A DNA stretch of 21,631 nt from Clostridiales bacterium (GTDB lineage: Bacteria > Bacillota > Clostridia > Oscillospirales > QAKW01). The stretch is taken from assembly GCA_003343605.1 (NCBI GenBank), contig QAKW01000021.1, forward strand, positions 1 through 21,631. The letters are read 5' to 3'. Every line of letters begins with the position of its first letter. Position 1 is the first letter of the stretch. Position numbers and translations under genes: made by a program. This document shows positions 1-7,451 of this stretch, piece after piece. The notes under the pieces are model-generated. The model saw nothing but the letters and a program-made list of their open reading frames with translations. It made no database searches and was not told the origin of the DNA.

Positions 1-1
1 G

Positions 2-2449
2 CGGCTGGGATGGTCGGGCGATGCGCAGGTTTTCGCCAGCACTGCGGCCTTCAACGCCGATGTGGAGGCTTTTCTTACGCAATACCTTTCGATATATTTC
101 GGCAAGCAGGGGGAAAACGGCGGACTGCCGCATTTTGCGCCGACATATTCGCCCTCCAAATCCAGCGGCGGCACGGCCGGCTGGTGCGATGCTGCGGTGG
201 TGATTCCCTATGTGCTCTATAAATCCTATGGGGATGTGGGCATTATCGAAACCTATTACGGCAATATGCAGGCCTGGATCCGCCAGCGCCTTGCCGAAGC
301 GGGATATGAGCAGAACGGCAGCCTGATCATCCGCACCGGCAGTTATGGAGATTGGCTTTCCTCGGGGGAGAATACGCCGGTTCCCATTACCTCTACCGCT
401 TATTTCGGCTATGCGGTAAAGCTGCTTGGCAAGATGGCCGCAATCATCGGAAAAGCCGAAGACGCCGCTTGGTATAACCAGCTTTTCTCTGAGATTTCCA
501 CACAGTTTAAACATGAATTTGTGCTGGAAAACGGGCGGATTATAGGCGATTCTCAAACAGCTTATGCGCTGAGCCTGGGAACCGGGATTCTGCAGGATCC
601 GGCGCTGGAGCAGCTTGCCGCCGCGCGTCTTGCAAAAAAAGTACGTGAAAACGGTATGAAGCTGACCACCGGCTTTCTGGGCACAAACTTCTTATGCCCC
701 GTGCTCAGCCGCTATGGCTATTCGGATATTGCCTATGCGCTGGTATTGCAGACAGAATATCCTTCCTGGGGGTATTCCGTGGTGAACGGCGCCACCACGA
801 TCTGGGAGCGCTGGAACAGCTATACTGCCGGCGGCGGCCTGGGCGCGAATTCTTCACTGGGCTCTACGATGAATTCCTATAACCATTATTGCTATGGTTC
901 CATCGTTTCCTGGATGTTTGAGCAGATGGCCGGTATCCAGCCGGATGAGGCCGATCCCGGATTTCATCATATTCTGATGCAGCCGGCGATCAGCGATCAG
1001 CTTAATTTTGTGAACGCTTCCTACGAAAGCGTCTACGGCACGATTTCCAGCAGCTGGGAGGTGGCCGATGGGCGATATCTATGGCGTGTGACCATTCCGG
1101 CCAATGCCAGCGCCACCATCTGGGCGCCCGGGGATGGGCGGCTCGATGATATGGATCAGGTGCGTGCGCTGGGGAAAGAGGGAACAGCCAATATTTATGA
1201 GCTTTCCAGCGGCAGCTATGAAATTACCGGCGCCCTGAATGCGGATCCTTCGGTTCTGCGCGACCGGCTGGCCGAAATTGATTTGGATTTTTATACACAA
1301 AATTATGCGGATCAAGGCTTGAGCACGGTCTATCAGTCAGCGGCCGATTATTTGGCCGGCGGCGTGTATACCGAAGAACGGCTGGATACGCTTCTTGAAA
1401 ATCTGGAATCCTGCCTCTCTGCGCTTGCGTGCGTGAGCCGGCCGCAGGAGGAAGGAATGGTATGCATCGGTGATTACACGCGCTTTCCCAACGAGGCGGC
1501 TTACCAGATTACCACTGCTTCGGAATGGATCTATTTTGCGCAGCTTGTGGAATCCGGCGTGACCTTTCAGGGAAAAACCGTATATTTGAAAAATGATCTG
1601 GATTTCAGCGGTATGGAGATGCAGAGCGTGGGGAAGTATACCGAAGATTACGGCAAGGCCTTTCAGGGAACCCTTGAGGGCGGCTACCATATGCTTAGAA
1701 ACGTGTATATTTTCAGTCAGGAACGCGGCGCGGGCGCATTCGGCGCAACCTACGGCGCCACAATCCGCAGGCTGGGTGTGAGCGGGATTGTGGCCGCAAA
1801 TTCGGTCAGCGGCGGAATTGTGGGCTATGGAGACGGCGGCACGCTGATTGAGGAATGCTGGAACGAGGCTACCGTGGTAGCCAATCAGAGCAGCGACGGC
1901 GCAGCCGGAATTGCCGGCAACCTGCGCCACGGCGGCACGATCCGGCGCTGCTACAATCTGGGCACGATTATGGCCCCAACCAGCGCGGCTGGGATCTGCT
2001 CCTGGGGGCAGAACGGCGGCAGTGCTGCAAATATTGCCGATTGCTATTCCTTAGGCGAGCTGATTGTGATCAATGCAGATGGCGCCAGCTATGCGATCGT
2101 GCGCTACAACGGCACAGTAAACGGCAAAACTGCCAACTGCCATTATTGGAGCGCCTATGCCGGCACCGCCGCGGCGCAGAGCGGCACAATCGCGCAAAGC
2201 CCGGAGGCTTTCCGGGATGGCAGCGTGGCTTCGGCGCTGGCGATGCGCCAGGGCGCGCAGTATCCGGTGCTGACAGTGCGCAATGATGTAAACGGAAGCG
2301 GGACGTTTGATTCTGCCGATCCGGTTGCGCTGATGCGCCGCCTCAACGGCTGGCAATCCGAGGTTTGCCTGCACGAATGCGATGCAAACGGTGATCAGCG
2401 GCTGAGTATAGCCGATGTTGTTTTGATGCTGCAGGAACTCGCGGCCTGA
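2..2449 (+). CDS. GH78 alpha-L-rhamnosidase with GLUG repeats and C-terminal dockerin (5' partial)
   Basis: The frame is open from base 2, so the 5' end lies outside the window; 815 residues are visible. The first residues (RLGWSGDAQVF) match the catalytic (alpha/alpha)6-barrel signature of GH78 family enzymes, in which the Glu before RLGW is the general acid; that codon is cut off. Residues about 267-271 (IWERW) carry the likely general base Glu269. A beta-sheet C-terminal rhamnosidase domain follows (to about residue 400), then a helical FIVAR-like stretch (about 420-475), then a region with GLUG-like repeats (about 580-690, e.g. GGIVGYG, AAGIAGN) and, from residue 762, two dockerin calcium loops (DVNGSGTFDSAD and DANGDQRLSIAD). 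It should be secreted and remove terminal rhamnose from pectic or glycoside substrates. The dockerin predicts binding to a cohesin scaffold. Family call is secure; substrate is not determined. Confidence 0.9.
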   Translation, partial: RLGWSGDAQVFASTAAFNADVEAFLTQYLSIYFGKQGENGGLPHFAPTYSPSKSSGGTAGWCDAAVVIPYVLYKSYGDVGIIETYYGNMQAWIRQRLAEAGYEQNGSLIIRTGSYGDWLSSGENTPVPITSTAYFGYAVKLLGKMAAIIGKAEDAAWYNQLFSEISTQFKHEFVLENGRIIGDSQTAYALSLGTGILQDPALEQLAAARLAKKVRENGMKLTTGFLGTNFLCPVLSRYGYSDIAYALVLQTEYPSWGYSVVNGATTIWERWNSYTAGGGLGANSSLGSTMNSYNHYCYGSIVSWMFEQMAGIQPDEADPGFHHILMQPAISDQLNFVNASYESVYGTISSSWEVADGRYLWRVTIPANASATIWAPGDGRLDDMDQVRALGKEGTANIYELSSGSYEITGALNADPSVLRDRLAEIDLDFYTQNYADQGLSTVYQSAADYLAGGVYTEERLDTLLENLESCLSALACVSRPQEEGMVCIGDYTRFPNEAAYQITTASEWIYFAQLVESGVTFQGKTVYLKNDLDFSGMEMQSVGKYTEDYGKAFQGTLEGGYHMLRNVYIFSQERGAGAFGATYGATIRRLGVSGIVAANSVSGGIVGYGDGGTLIEECWNEATVVANQSSDGAAGIAGNLRHGGTIRRCYNLGTIMAPTSAAGICSWGQNGGSAANIADCYSLGELIVINADGASYAIVRYNGTVNGKTANCHYWSAYAGTAAAQSGTIAQSPEAFRDGSVASALAMRQGAQYPVLTVRNDVNGSGTFDSADPVALMRRLNGWQSEVCLHECDANGDQRLSIADVVLMLQELAA
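2285..2446 (+). other. Type I dockerin domain coding region
   Basis: Two EF-hand-like calcium loops are visible. Loop 1 has D, N, S, D, D at positions 1, 3, 5, 9, 12 and loop 2 has D, N, D, S, D at the same positions, each followed by a hydrophobic helix (PVALMRRL and VVLMLQEL). The module ends three residues before the stop codon, the normal C-terminal location for a dockerin. No cohesin or scaffoldin is present in this window. Confidence 0.85.
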
Positions 2450-2455
2450 AAAAAG

Positions 2456-2499
2456 AAAAAGAGCGGAAGCTTTTAACGAAAAAAGCTTCCGCTCTTTTT
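2456..2499 (+). terminator. Intrinsic terminator after the rhamnosidase gene
   Basis: A perfect 19-bp inverted repeat (arms 2456-2474 and 2481-2499; core GAGCGGAAGC) with a 6-nt loop starts 7 nt after the stop codon. The A-rich 5' arm and T-rich 3' arm make it terminator-like on both strands. Confidence 0.9.
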
Positions 2500-2876
2500 A
2501 TATGCCGCCGGGATGCAGCCTCCCGCCCGGGGGAAAACATCATGGCCATACATTGCGGTTTTTGTTCCTGCTGCTCGTAAACTGCCGCCAACGCGTAAAT
2601 TACCTGCCGGTTTTGATCGATGTTTTCCGCTTTTGCAAAACGGTGTTGTTTCAGGAGCGTATCTCCCAATCGGTTCTACATCGCAGCCCGCCCACCGTTT
2701 TTCCACCAGCAGGCCGCGCCTTCTTTCAGCGCAGACTTACGTTTATTCTGAATCCATCAAAAAAACGTAAATCAGCGTTTTTGCTGCGGATCGTAAAAAT
2801 ACCCCTGTATTTTCAGTTTCCGCATTCTTTCAATTGCCCCGGGACGATTCTTATTATGTGCCGCCGAAAAAGAAAT
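2500..2876. other. Intergenic stretch without a confident gene
   Basis: Open frames exist on both strands (for example 2502-3035 plus), but none has a convincing ribosome binding site, recognisable domain or protein-like composition. An imperfect hairpin pairs TTACGTTT at 2737-2744 with AAACGTAA at 2763-2770. The right part overlaps a possible 44-codon minus-strand ORF (2772-2906), listed separately as a finding. I see no RNA gene signature, insertion sequence or repeat array here. Confidence 0.5.
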
Positions 2877-2899
2877 ATGCACTGTAAAATACAGTGCAT
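2877..2899 (-). terminator. Possible terminator hairpin of the minus-strand ylbJ-like operon
   Basis: A perfect 10-bp palindromic stem (ATGCACTGTA with its complement, 3-nt loop) begins at the stop codon of the small Cys-rich gene. On the minus strand it is followed by ATATTTCTTTTT, an interrupted U-tract. The stem is AT-rich and the T-tract is not immediate, so it may be a weak terminator or a protein-binding palindrome. Confidence 0.45.
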
Positions 2900-3111
2900 T
2901 ATTCATCCAGTTTTGGAAAATTCAGACTGGCAAAATCGGGCTGCAGCGGGCGCGGCGGAATCCGGCGCAGCGGCGTATAAAGAAATCTGGCACAGCAGAA
3001 ATCCGCTTTTACCAATCCTTTTTTTGCGCAGATAATGTCTTGCGTTCCAAGAATCGGCCGGCCATGTTCGCAGTATGCGCAGATCTTTTCAATCTCTTTG
3101 GAAAAGATCAT
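2899..3111 (-). CDS. Small Cys-rich conserved protein, 70 aa
   Basis: The protein has five cysteines (C11-x2-C14, C28, C39-C40) followed by a basic, proline-rich segment (RRIPPRP) and a short acidic tail. From memory, similar short proteins with a C-x2-C, C, CC arrangement and a RYDPLKR-like motif occur widely in Clostridia without an assigned function; a metal-binding or redox role is an inference from the cysteines. Its ATG overlaps the TGA of the upstream YlbJ-like gene by 4 nt, which argues for translational coupling and supports this short frame as real. A hairpin starts at its stop codon. Confidence 0.75.
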   Translation of the reverse strand: MIFSKEIEKICAYCEHGRPILGTQDIICAKKGLVKADFCCARFLYTPLRRIPPRPLQPDFASLNFPKLDE

Positions 3112-4070
3112 CCGGTTCCCTCCTTTATCCGTTTTAGCTTATTATATCCCTTTTTTTCCCGTTTGTCAAAATAAATCATCAAAATGGAAAAAAGAAGCAA
3201 AACCGGCAAAAACCACAAAAGCCTCAGCGCCCTGCCGCCCTGCAGAGCCAGCACGAAGGGCGGCAGGCAGATCATATAAAAGCATTTGCCCAGAAACATC
3301 GGCCAGAGCGGCAGCCGCTCTTCAATTAAAAAGGCGCCGTTTTGCAGCATGACCGAAAGGCCGGAAAAGCCCGCCATCGCCGCGGCCAGGAAAAGCTGCA
3401 GCGGCCCCTTGGGCAGCGCCGCCAGCCCGCCTGAAATTTCCAGAAAACCGTAAAGATAATCAAAACCCGGCACCGAACGGCATAATCCGCTGATTACGGC
3501 AAAGGCGGTGATATATCCGGTAAGAGTGAGGCTGCCAAGCGCCGCCTGCGCAATACTGCCGGTTACAACCGGCAGCAGCGCCCGGTCTTCGGGTTCCGGC
3601 TTCCGCCCGCCGGTAAAGGCACCCAGCAGCAGCGCCAGCAGCAGCGAAAGCAGGAGCTGGCCGGTGAAAAGCAGGATCCCCGCCCTCCGGCTGCCGAGCA
3701 CCGCTTCGCCTGCATAGGCAATCAAAAAAGCGGGGGAAGCATTGGAGCAGCAGGCGGAAAGGCGCACCGTCTGCCGGTGGGTCAGCAGCCCGCGGTGATA
3801 GGCGCGGGAGAGCGTTTTGATTCCAAGCGGAAATCCGCAGAGATGCGAGGTGATCCAAACGGTAAGCGCCGGCGGCAGCGGAACGCTCTCTGCAAGTTCC
3901 CCGATCATGCCGCAAAGCACCATTGCAGGGAAAAGCGCCGGCAAAACGGCGCGAAAGGAAAGTGCAAGCCCATCCCGCACGCTTTGCCCCGCCTGCGGGC
4001 TTAAAATCAGCAAAACGGGCAGCATCAGGAGCAGCGCGGCTGTAAAAATCATTTTTGCATACTTTTTCAT
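3108..4070 (-). CDS. YlbJ-like sporulation integral membrane protein
   Basis: This 320-residue protein is highly hydrophobic, with roughly eight predicted membrane segments and a signal-like N-terminus. The central segment carries the family features CGFPLGIK (a SGFPLGAK-like motif), a basic RAYHRG loop and CSNASPAFLI (a CSNAGPAFI-like motif) found in the YlbJ/SpoVM-region group of nucleoside-recognition-like membrane proteins. In Bacillus YlbJ is made under mother-cell sigma-E control and is needed for heat-resistant spores; a matching role here is inferred. B. subtilis YlbJ is about 400 residues, so this copy is short. The start at 4070 has no strong Shine-Dalgarno; a second ATG at 4052 is possible. 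It diverges from yqfC by only 50 bp and overlaps the downstream small gene by 4 nt. Confidence 0.8.
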   Translation of the reverse strand: MKKYAKMIFTAALLLMLPVLLILSPQAGQSVRDGLALSFRAVLPALFPAMVLCGMIGELAESVPLPPALTVWITSHLCGFPLGIKTLSRAYHRGLLTHRQTVRLSACCSNASPAFLIAYAGEAVLGSRRAGILLFTGQLLLSLLLALLLGAFTGGRKPEPEDRALLPVVTGSIAQAALGSLTLTGYITAFAVISGLCRSVPGFDYLYGFLEISGGLAALPKGPLQLFLAAAMAGFSGLSVMLQNGAFLIEERLPLWPMFLGKCFYMICLPPFVLALQGGRALRLLWFLPVLLLFSILMIYFDKREKKGYNKLKRIKEGTG

Positions 4071-4099
4071 ATTAAAGGTTATGCCGGGCGCATAAAAAT
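4067..4099 (+). promoter_or_regulatory. Candidate sigma-E-like promoter for yqfC
   Basis: TCATATT at 4067-4073 fits the -35 consensus KMATATT of sigma-E, and CATAAAAA at 4091-4098 is a partial match to the -10 CATACANT. The spacing of 17 nt is about two longer than usual, and the -35 overlaps the ylbJ-like start codon. Expected from gene function (sporulation), but weak on sequence alone. Confidence 0.3.
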
Positions 4100-4120
4100 A
4101 ATACGAAAAGAGGGAATGCT

Positions 4121-4420
4121 ATGAAACGAAGAACCACCAAGCGAAAAAACCGCGGCGCCAGCGCGTGGAAGCGGTTTGTGAAGTGCATCGATATGCCGGA
4201 ATATGCGGCCGGTTTGGACGAATGTGTTGAAATCTGGGGTGGAAACACAGTTCAGGTGGAGGGCGCAAAGGGAATCCATACTTATGAAAAGGAACTGGTT
4301 AAAATCCATATGAAAAATTATCTTCTGGTGATTCACGGCGCTGATTTTGATCTTGCCCATTTTGGCGACGGCGGCCTCCGGGTAACCGGCAAGCTCAAAC
4401 AGATTGAATGGGAGGGATAG
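4121..4420 (+). CDS. yqfC: YqfC/YabP family sporulation protein
   Basis: This 99-residue protein begins with a basic arm (KRRTTKRKNR) followed by a beta-rich domain with the YqfC pattern: CVEIWGGNTVQVEG, GIHTYEKELVKIHM, YLLVIHG and GLRVTGKLKQIEW. YqfC proteins are made in the mother cell during sporulation and are almost always encoded next to yqfD, as here. A clear ribosome binding site (AGAGGGA) precedes the ATG. The stop codon is followed by a single base before the yqfD ATG, so the two are surely co-transcribed. The precise molecular role of the family is not established. Confidence 0.92.
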   Translation: MKRRTTKRKNRGASAWKRFVKCIDMPEYAAGLDECVEIWGGNTVQVEGAKGIHTYEKELVKIHMKNYLLVIHGADFDLAHFGDGGLRVTGKLKQIEWEG

Positions 4421-4421
4421 C

Positions 4422-5594
4422 ATGAGAGACATTTTTGCATTTTTTGGCGGCCGGGTTGAGGCGCAGGCAAGCGGCAATCAGATCGAGCAGTTTATCAATC
4501 TGCTTTACCGCTATCACATTCCGCTGCGCTCACCCCGCCGCACGGAAGACGGCCGGCTGCTTTTTATGATTCCGCGGCGGGATTTTAAACGGCTGCGGGT
4601 TCCGGCTTTTAAAACCGGAACCCGCGTTAAAATATTAAAGAAACGCGGCCTATTTATGGCGATCCGGCCGTTCAAAAAACGCTTTGGGCTGGTAGCCGGG
4701 CTGATCTTGTTTATGGGAATCATTTTTTACTGCTCCCGCTTTGTGTGGCAGGTTGAGGTCAGCGGCTGCGAAAACATTTCGGCGACTCAGATTGTGGAAG
4801 ATCTCAAGGCAATGGGTTTCGGCGTTGGCTGCAGCCGGAAAATCGATGTGGATCCGATCGAAAACCGGTATCTTACAGGAAACGATAAGATTGCCTGGAT
4901 GTCGATCAATATCCGGGGAACCACCGCCTATGTGGAAGTAAAGGAAAAAGGGCTCCGGCCTAAGATCGAGGATCTTACGGTGCCGACCAACATCTATGCC
5001 GCCCGGGACGGCGTAATTCTTTCGATCCGCGATTACGGCGGGACCCGCCAGGTACAGGTAGGCGATACGGTTTTGGCCGGAGACCTGCTGGTCAGCGGGG
5101 ACTGGACCGATAAATACGGTGTTCGCCGGCTTTCCCACTGCATCGCCACCATCACGGCAGAAACCAGGCGGGAAACAGAAATTTCCATCCCGCTCAGCGA
5201 GCCGGTGCGCCAAAAAACCGGCAAAACCAGAAAATTTTATGCAATTTCGATCGGGAAGTTTAAGATTCCTCTTTATTTTAGCGGAAAAATATCATATAAT
5301 GATTATGATACCGTTTCAAAAGACTGGCCGCTGAAGATTGCTTCTTTTGCATTTCCGATCCGGTTTCATTCCACGCGGGTCGATGAAGTTTCGCTGGAAA
5401 CCGTCACCAGAAGCGAAGAGGAGGCCAGAGCCGCGGCTTATACCAAGCTCGGTTTTTTTGAGACAGACCGCCTGAGCGCTGCAACCATTATCAAACGCGA
5501 AACGCAGGAAGAGCTTACAGAAGATGCGTTCCGGCTGCGGGCAGTATTTCAATGTGAAGAGGAAATCGGAATCGAGATGCCGATAGAGGAGTAA
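4422..5594 (+). CDS. yqfD: Sporulation protein YqfD
   Basis: This 390-residue protein has an N-terminal cytoplasmic domain with the ARGDFK-like region (IPRRDFKRL), one clear transmembrane helix at about residues 88-109, and a long extracytoplasmic portion with the YqfD/SpoIV signatures (WQVEVSGCENIS, DKIAWMSINIRGTTAYVEVKE). The VEVSG and VEVKE segments resemble POTRA/FtsQ-like folds. The start is placed at the ATG at 4422, where GGGAGGGA lies 6 nt upstream; an in-frame TTG at 4404 lies inside yqfC and has no such site. It is coupled to yqfC and lies 2 nt before phoH. B. subtilis YqfD is a sigma-E-dependent sporulation protein; the same is inferred here. Confidence 0.93.
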   Translation: MRDIFAFFGGRVEAQASGNQIEQFINLLYRYHIPLRSPRRTEDGRLLFMIPRRDFKRLRVPAFKTGTRVKILKKRGLFMAIRPFKKRFGLVAGLILFMGIIFYCSRFVWQVEVSGCENISATQIVEDLKAMGFGVGCSRKIDVDPIENRYLTGNDKIAWMSINIRGTTAYVEVKEKGLRPKIEDLTVPTNIYAARDGVILSIRDYGGTRQVQVGDTVLAGDLLVSGDWTDKYGVRRLSHCIATITAETRRETEISIPLSEPVRQKTGKTRKFYAISIGKFKIPLYFSGKISYNDYDTVSKDWPLKIASFAFPIRFHSTRVDEVSLETVTRSEEEARAAAYTKLGFFETDRLSAATIIKRETQEELTEDAFRLRAVFQCEEEIGIEMPIEE

Positions 5595-5596
5595 GC

Positions 5597-6574
5597 ATGC
5601 AAAAGATTTTTAAAAACGGGGAAAGCGCGCTGATCCCGGTTGTTTTCGGCCCGTTCGACGAGAACGCCGGCGTTTTGGAGGCGGAGCTGGATGTAAAGCT
5701 GATCAACCGCGATGATACGCTGGCGGTCAGCGGATCTGAAAATAATGTGGATATGGGGCTGCTGGTGCTGGAAAATCTGTTTTCACTGGCGGCCAGGGGC
5801 GAAGGGATCGACGTGCAGAAGGTGCGCTATCTGATCAATCTGGCCCGGGAGGACGCCAACTGCAATGTGGTGCAGGCACTGGACGCCTGCATCTGCATCA
5901 CAACGCGCGGCAAACCCATCAAGCCCAAAACGATCGCGCAGAAAAAGTATGTGGAATGTATCGAACAGCATGTGGTGAGCTTTGGAATCGGCCCGGCAGG
6001 CACTGGGAAAACCTATCTGGCGGTGGCGCTGGCAGTGGCGGCCCTGAAGAGCAAGCAGGTAGCCAAGATCGTGCTGACCCGCCCCGCGGTGGAGGCGGGG
6101 GAAAAGCTGGGATTTCTGCCGGGAGATCTTCAGAATAAAGTGGATCCCTATCTGCGGCCGCTTTACGACGCCCTTTTTGAAATGCTGGGGCCGGAAACCG
6201 TGGCCCATTATATGGAAAAGAATATCATTGAAATTGCGCCGCTGGCCTATATGCGCGGCCGCACGCTCGATAACAGCTTTATTATTCTCGATGAAGCGCA
6301 GAACACGAGTATTGAGCAGATGAAGATGTTTTTAACGCGCTTTGGCTTTAATTCCAAGATTGTTGTGACCGGCGATCCAACGCAGATTGATCTCGACGGC
6401 AGACCCTCCGGGCTGATGCATGCGCTGAAAATTCTGAAGGAGATTGATCAGATCGGCATCCATCGCTTTGAAAAGCGCGATATTGTACGCCATGCACTGG
6501 TGCAGAAAATTGTGGACGCTTATGAAAGGACGAGCAATGAGAGCAATCGTAACCATGGAAAACCAAGAGTTTGA
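5597..6574 (+). CDS. phoH: PhoH family P-loop ATPase
   Basis: This 325-residue protein has a short N-terminal region and a PhoH helicase-like ATPase domain: Walker A GPAGTGKT at residues 132-139, Walker B FIILDEAQ with Asp232 and Glu233, and sensor-like VVTGDPTQIDL. PhoH-like proteins (YqfE/PhoL type) are predicted ATPases genetically linked with the RNase/ribosome-maturation factor YbeY, its direct neighbour here. The ribosome binding site (AGAGGAG) overlaps the end of yqfD. The C-terminal 12 codons overlap the start of ybeY by 38 nt in a different frame. The usual intervening gene, pgpH (yqfF), is absent. Confidence 0.95.
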   Translation: MQKIFKNGESALIPVVFGPFDENAGVLEAELDVKLINRDDTLAVSGSENNVDMGLLVLENLFSLAARGEGIDVQKVRYLINLAREDANCNVVQALDACICITTRGKPIKPKTIAQKKYVECIEQHVVSFGIGPAGTGKTYLAVALAVAALKSKQVAKIVLTRPAVEAGEKLGFLPGDLQNKVDPYLRPLYDALFEMLGPETVAHYMEKNIIEIAPLAYMRGRTLDNSFIILDEAQNTSIEQMKMFLTRFGFNSKIVVTGDPTQIDLDGRPSGLMHALKILKEIDQIGIHRFEKRDIVRHALVQKIVDAYERTSNESNRNHGKPRV

Positions 6575-6989
6575 ATCTCTGATCCGGCAGGCGGTGGAAG
6601 CCACCCTGCAGGCAGAGGGAATGGAGCGGGACTGCGAGGTGGAAGTTTCCTTTGCGAGCCTTTCGGAGATCCGCCGGATCAACCGGGAGCAGCGGGGCGT
6701 TGACCGGCCGACAGACGTGCTTTCCTTTCCAATGGAAGAATCGCCGGAAGACGCGCCGCCCGATCCCTCAACCGGCGCGGTTTTTTTGGGGAGCATGGTG
6801 CTCTGCCCTGAAAAAGCGCGTGCGCAGGCGCTGGAATACGGCCACTCCCTGGAAAGGGAAATCGGCTTTTTAACAGTGCACAGCGTGCTGCATCTGCTGG
6901 GCTATGATCATGAAACCGGCGAAGAAGAGGAGGCGGAGATGTTTCAAAAACAGGAGGCGGTTCTCCGCAAAATGGGGCTGACAAGATGA
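6537..6989 (+). CDS. ybeY: Endoribonuclease / rRNA maturation factor YbeY
   Basis: This 150-residue protein contains the YbeY zinc motif H-S-V-L-H-L-L-G-Y-D-H with ligands His115, His119 and His125; a Gly is more usual than Ser after the first His. The upstream TDVLSFP segment is also a family hallmark. YbeY acts in 16S rRNA 3' end maturation and ribosome quality control. The start at 6537 is chosen because AAAGGA lies 6 nt upstream and the product begins as family members do; a longer frame back to 6444 would only read through phoH in another frame. The gene overlaps phoH by 38 nt and dgkA by 4 nt (ATGA), so translation is likely coupled. Confidence 0.95.
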   Translation: MRAIVTMENQEFESLIRQAVEATLQAEGMERDCEVEVSFASLSEIRRINREQRGVDRPTDVLSFPMEESPEDAPPDPSTGAVFLGSMVLCPEKARAQALEYGHSLEREIGFLTVHSVLHLLGYDHETGEEEEAEMFQKQEAVLRKMGLTR

Positions 6990-7447
6990 AAAATTTATGC
7001 AGAAGCTTTCATTACGCATTCCGGGGGATCTGGTATCAGCTCGCCTGTGAGCGGAATTTTCGGATTCATTGCTTTGTCGCGGTTACCGTTTTGCTGCTGA
7101 CCCGGTTTTACAGCTTTACTCCGGTGGAGTGGGGGCTGTTGATTTTACAGATCACGCTGGTAATGGGGGCCGAGAGCCTAAACACTGCCATTGAGCAGAC
7201 CGATAACGCCCTGACCCGTTCGGAAAACCGCAGGATCCGCCATGCCAAAGACTCTGCGGCGGCGGGTGTTTTGATTTTCGCGGCGGGTTCTCTGGCCATG
7301 GCCTGGCTGCTTTTCTGGGATCCCGCCGTTTTCAGAGAGATTGCCGCCTATTTCAGCAAATGGTATCGGGCGGCGGCGCTGGCGGCCTACTTTGCATTGA
7401 TGGCATTTTTGATTTTCTGCCCGAAAACATATAAAAAGGATTCGTAA
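6986..7447 (+). CDS. dgkA: Diacylglycerol/undecaprenol kinase family protein
   Basis: The 153-residue membrane protein shows the DgkA signature: ERNFRIH at the first helix, ESLNTAIEQTDN with the catalytic glutamates, and AKDSAAAGVLI. Four hydrophobic segments are visible, one more than the classical three, the last one (about residues 128-145) being a C-terminal extra helix before KTYKKDS. In Gram-positive bacteria this family phosphorylates undecaprenol for cell-wall precursor recycling; substrate choice cannot be read from the sequence. It overlaps ybeY by ATGA and lies 4 nt before era. The family usually occurs exactly at this place, often with cdd between it and era; cdd is missing here. 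Confidence 0.93.
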   Translation: MKNLCRSFHYAFRGIWYQLACERNFRIHCFVAVTVLLLTRFYSFTPVEWGLLILQITLVMGAESLNTAIEQTDNALTRSENRRIRHAKDSAAAGVLIFAAGSLAMAWLLFWDPAVFREIAAYFSKWYRAAALAAYFALMAFLIFCPKTYKKDS

Positions 7448-7451
7448 AAAA

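Noticed and set aside
1337..1930. 197-codon minus-strand frame inside the rhamnosidase gene
   Set aside because: Fully antisense to a protein with clear domains; composition reflects the reverse complement of GLUG-region codons.
2502..3035. 177-codon plus-strand open frame
   Set aside because: No ribosome binding site, low-complexity Arg/Pro/Cys-rich composition, and its 3' part runs antisense to the well-supported small Cys-rich gene.
6444..6536. 31-codon N-terminal extension of YbeY
   Set aside because: It lies in phoH coding sequence in another frame, lacks an ATG start and ribosome binding site, and the YbeY family starts near 6537.
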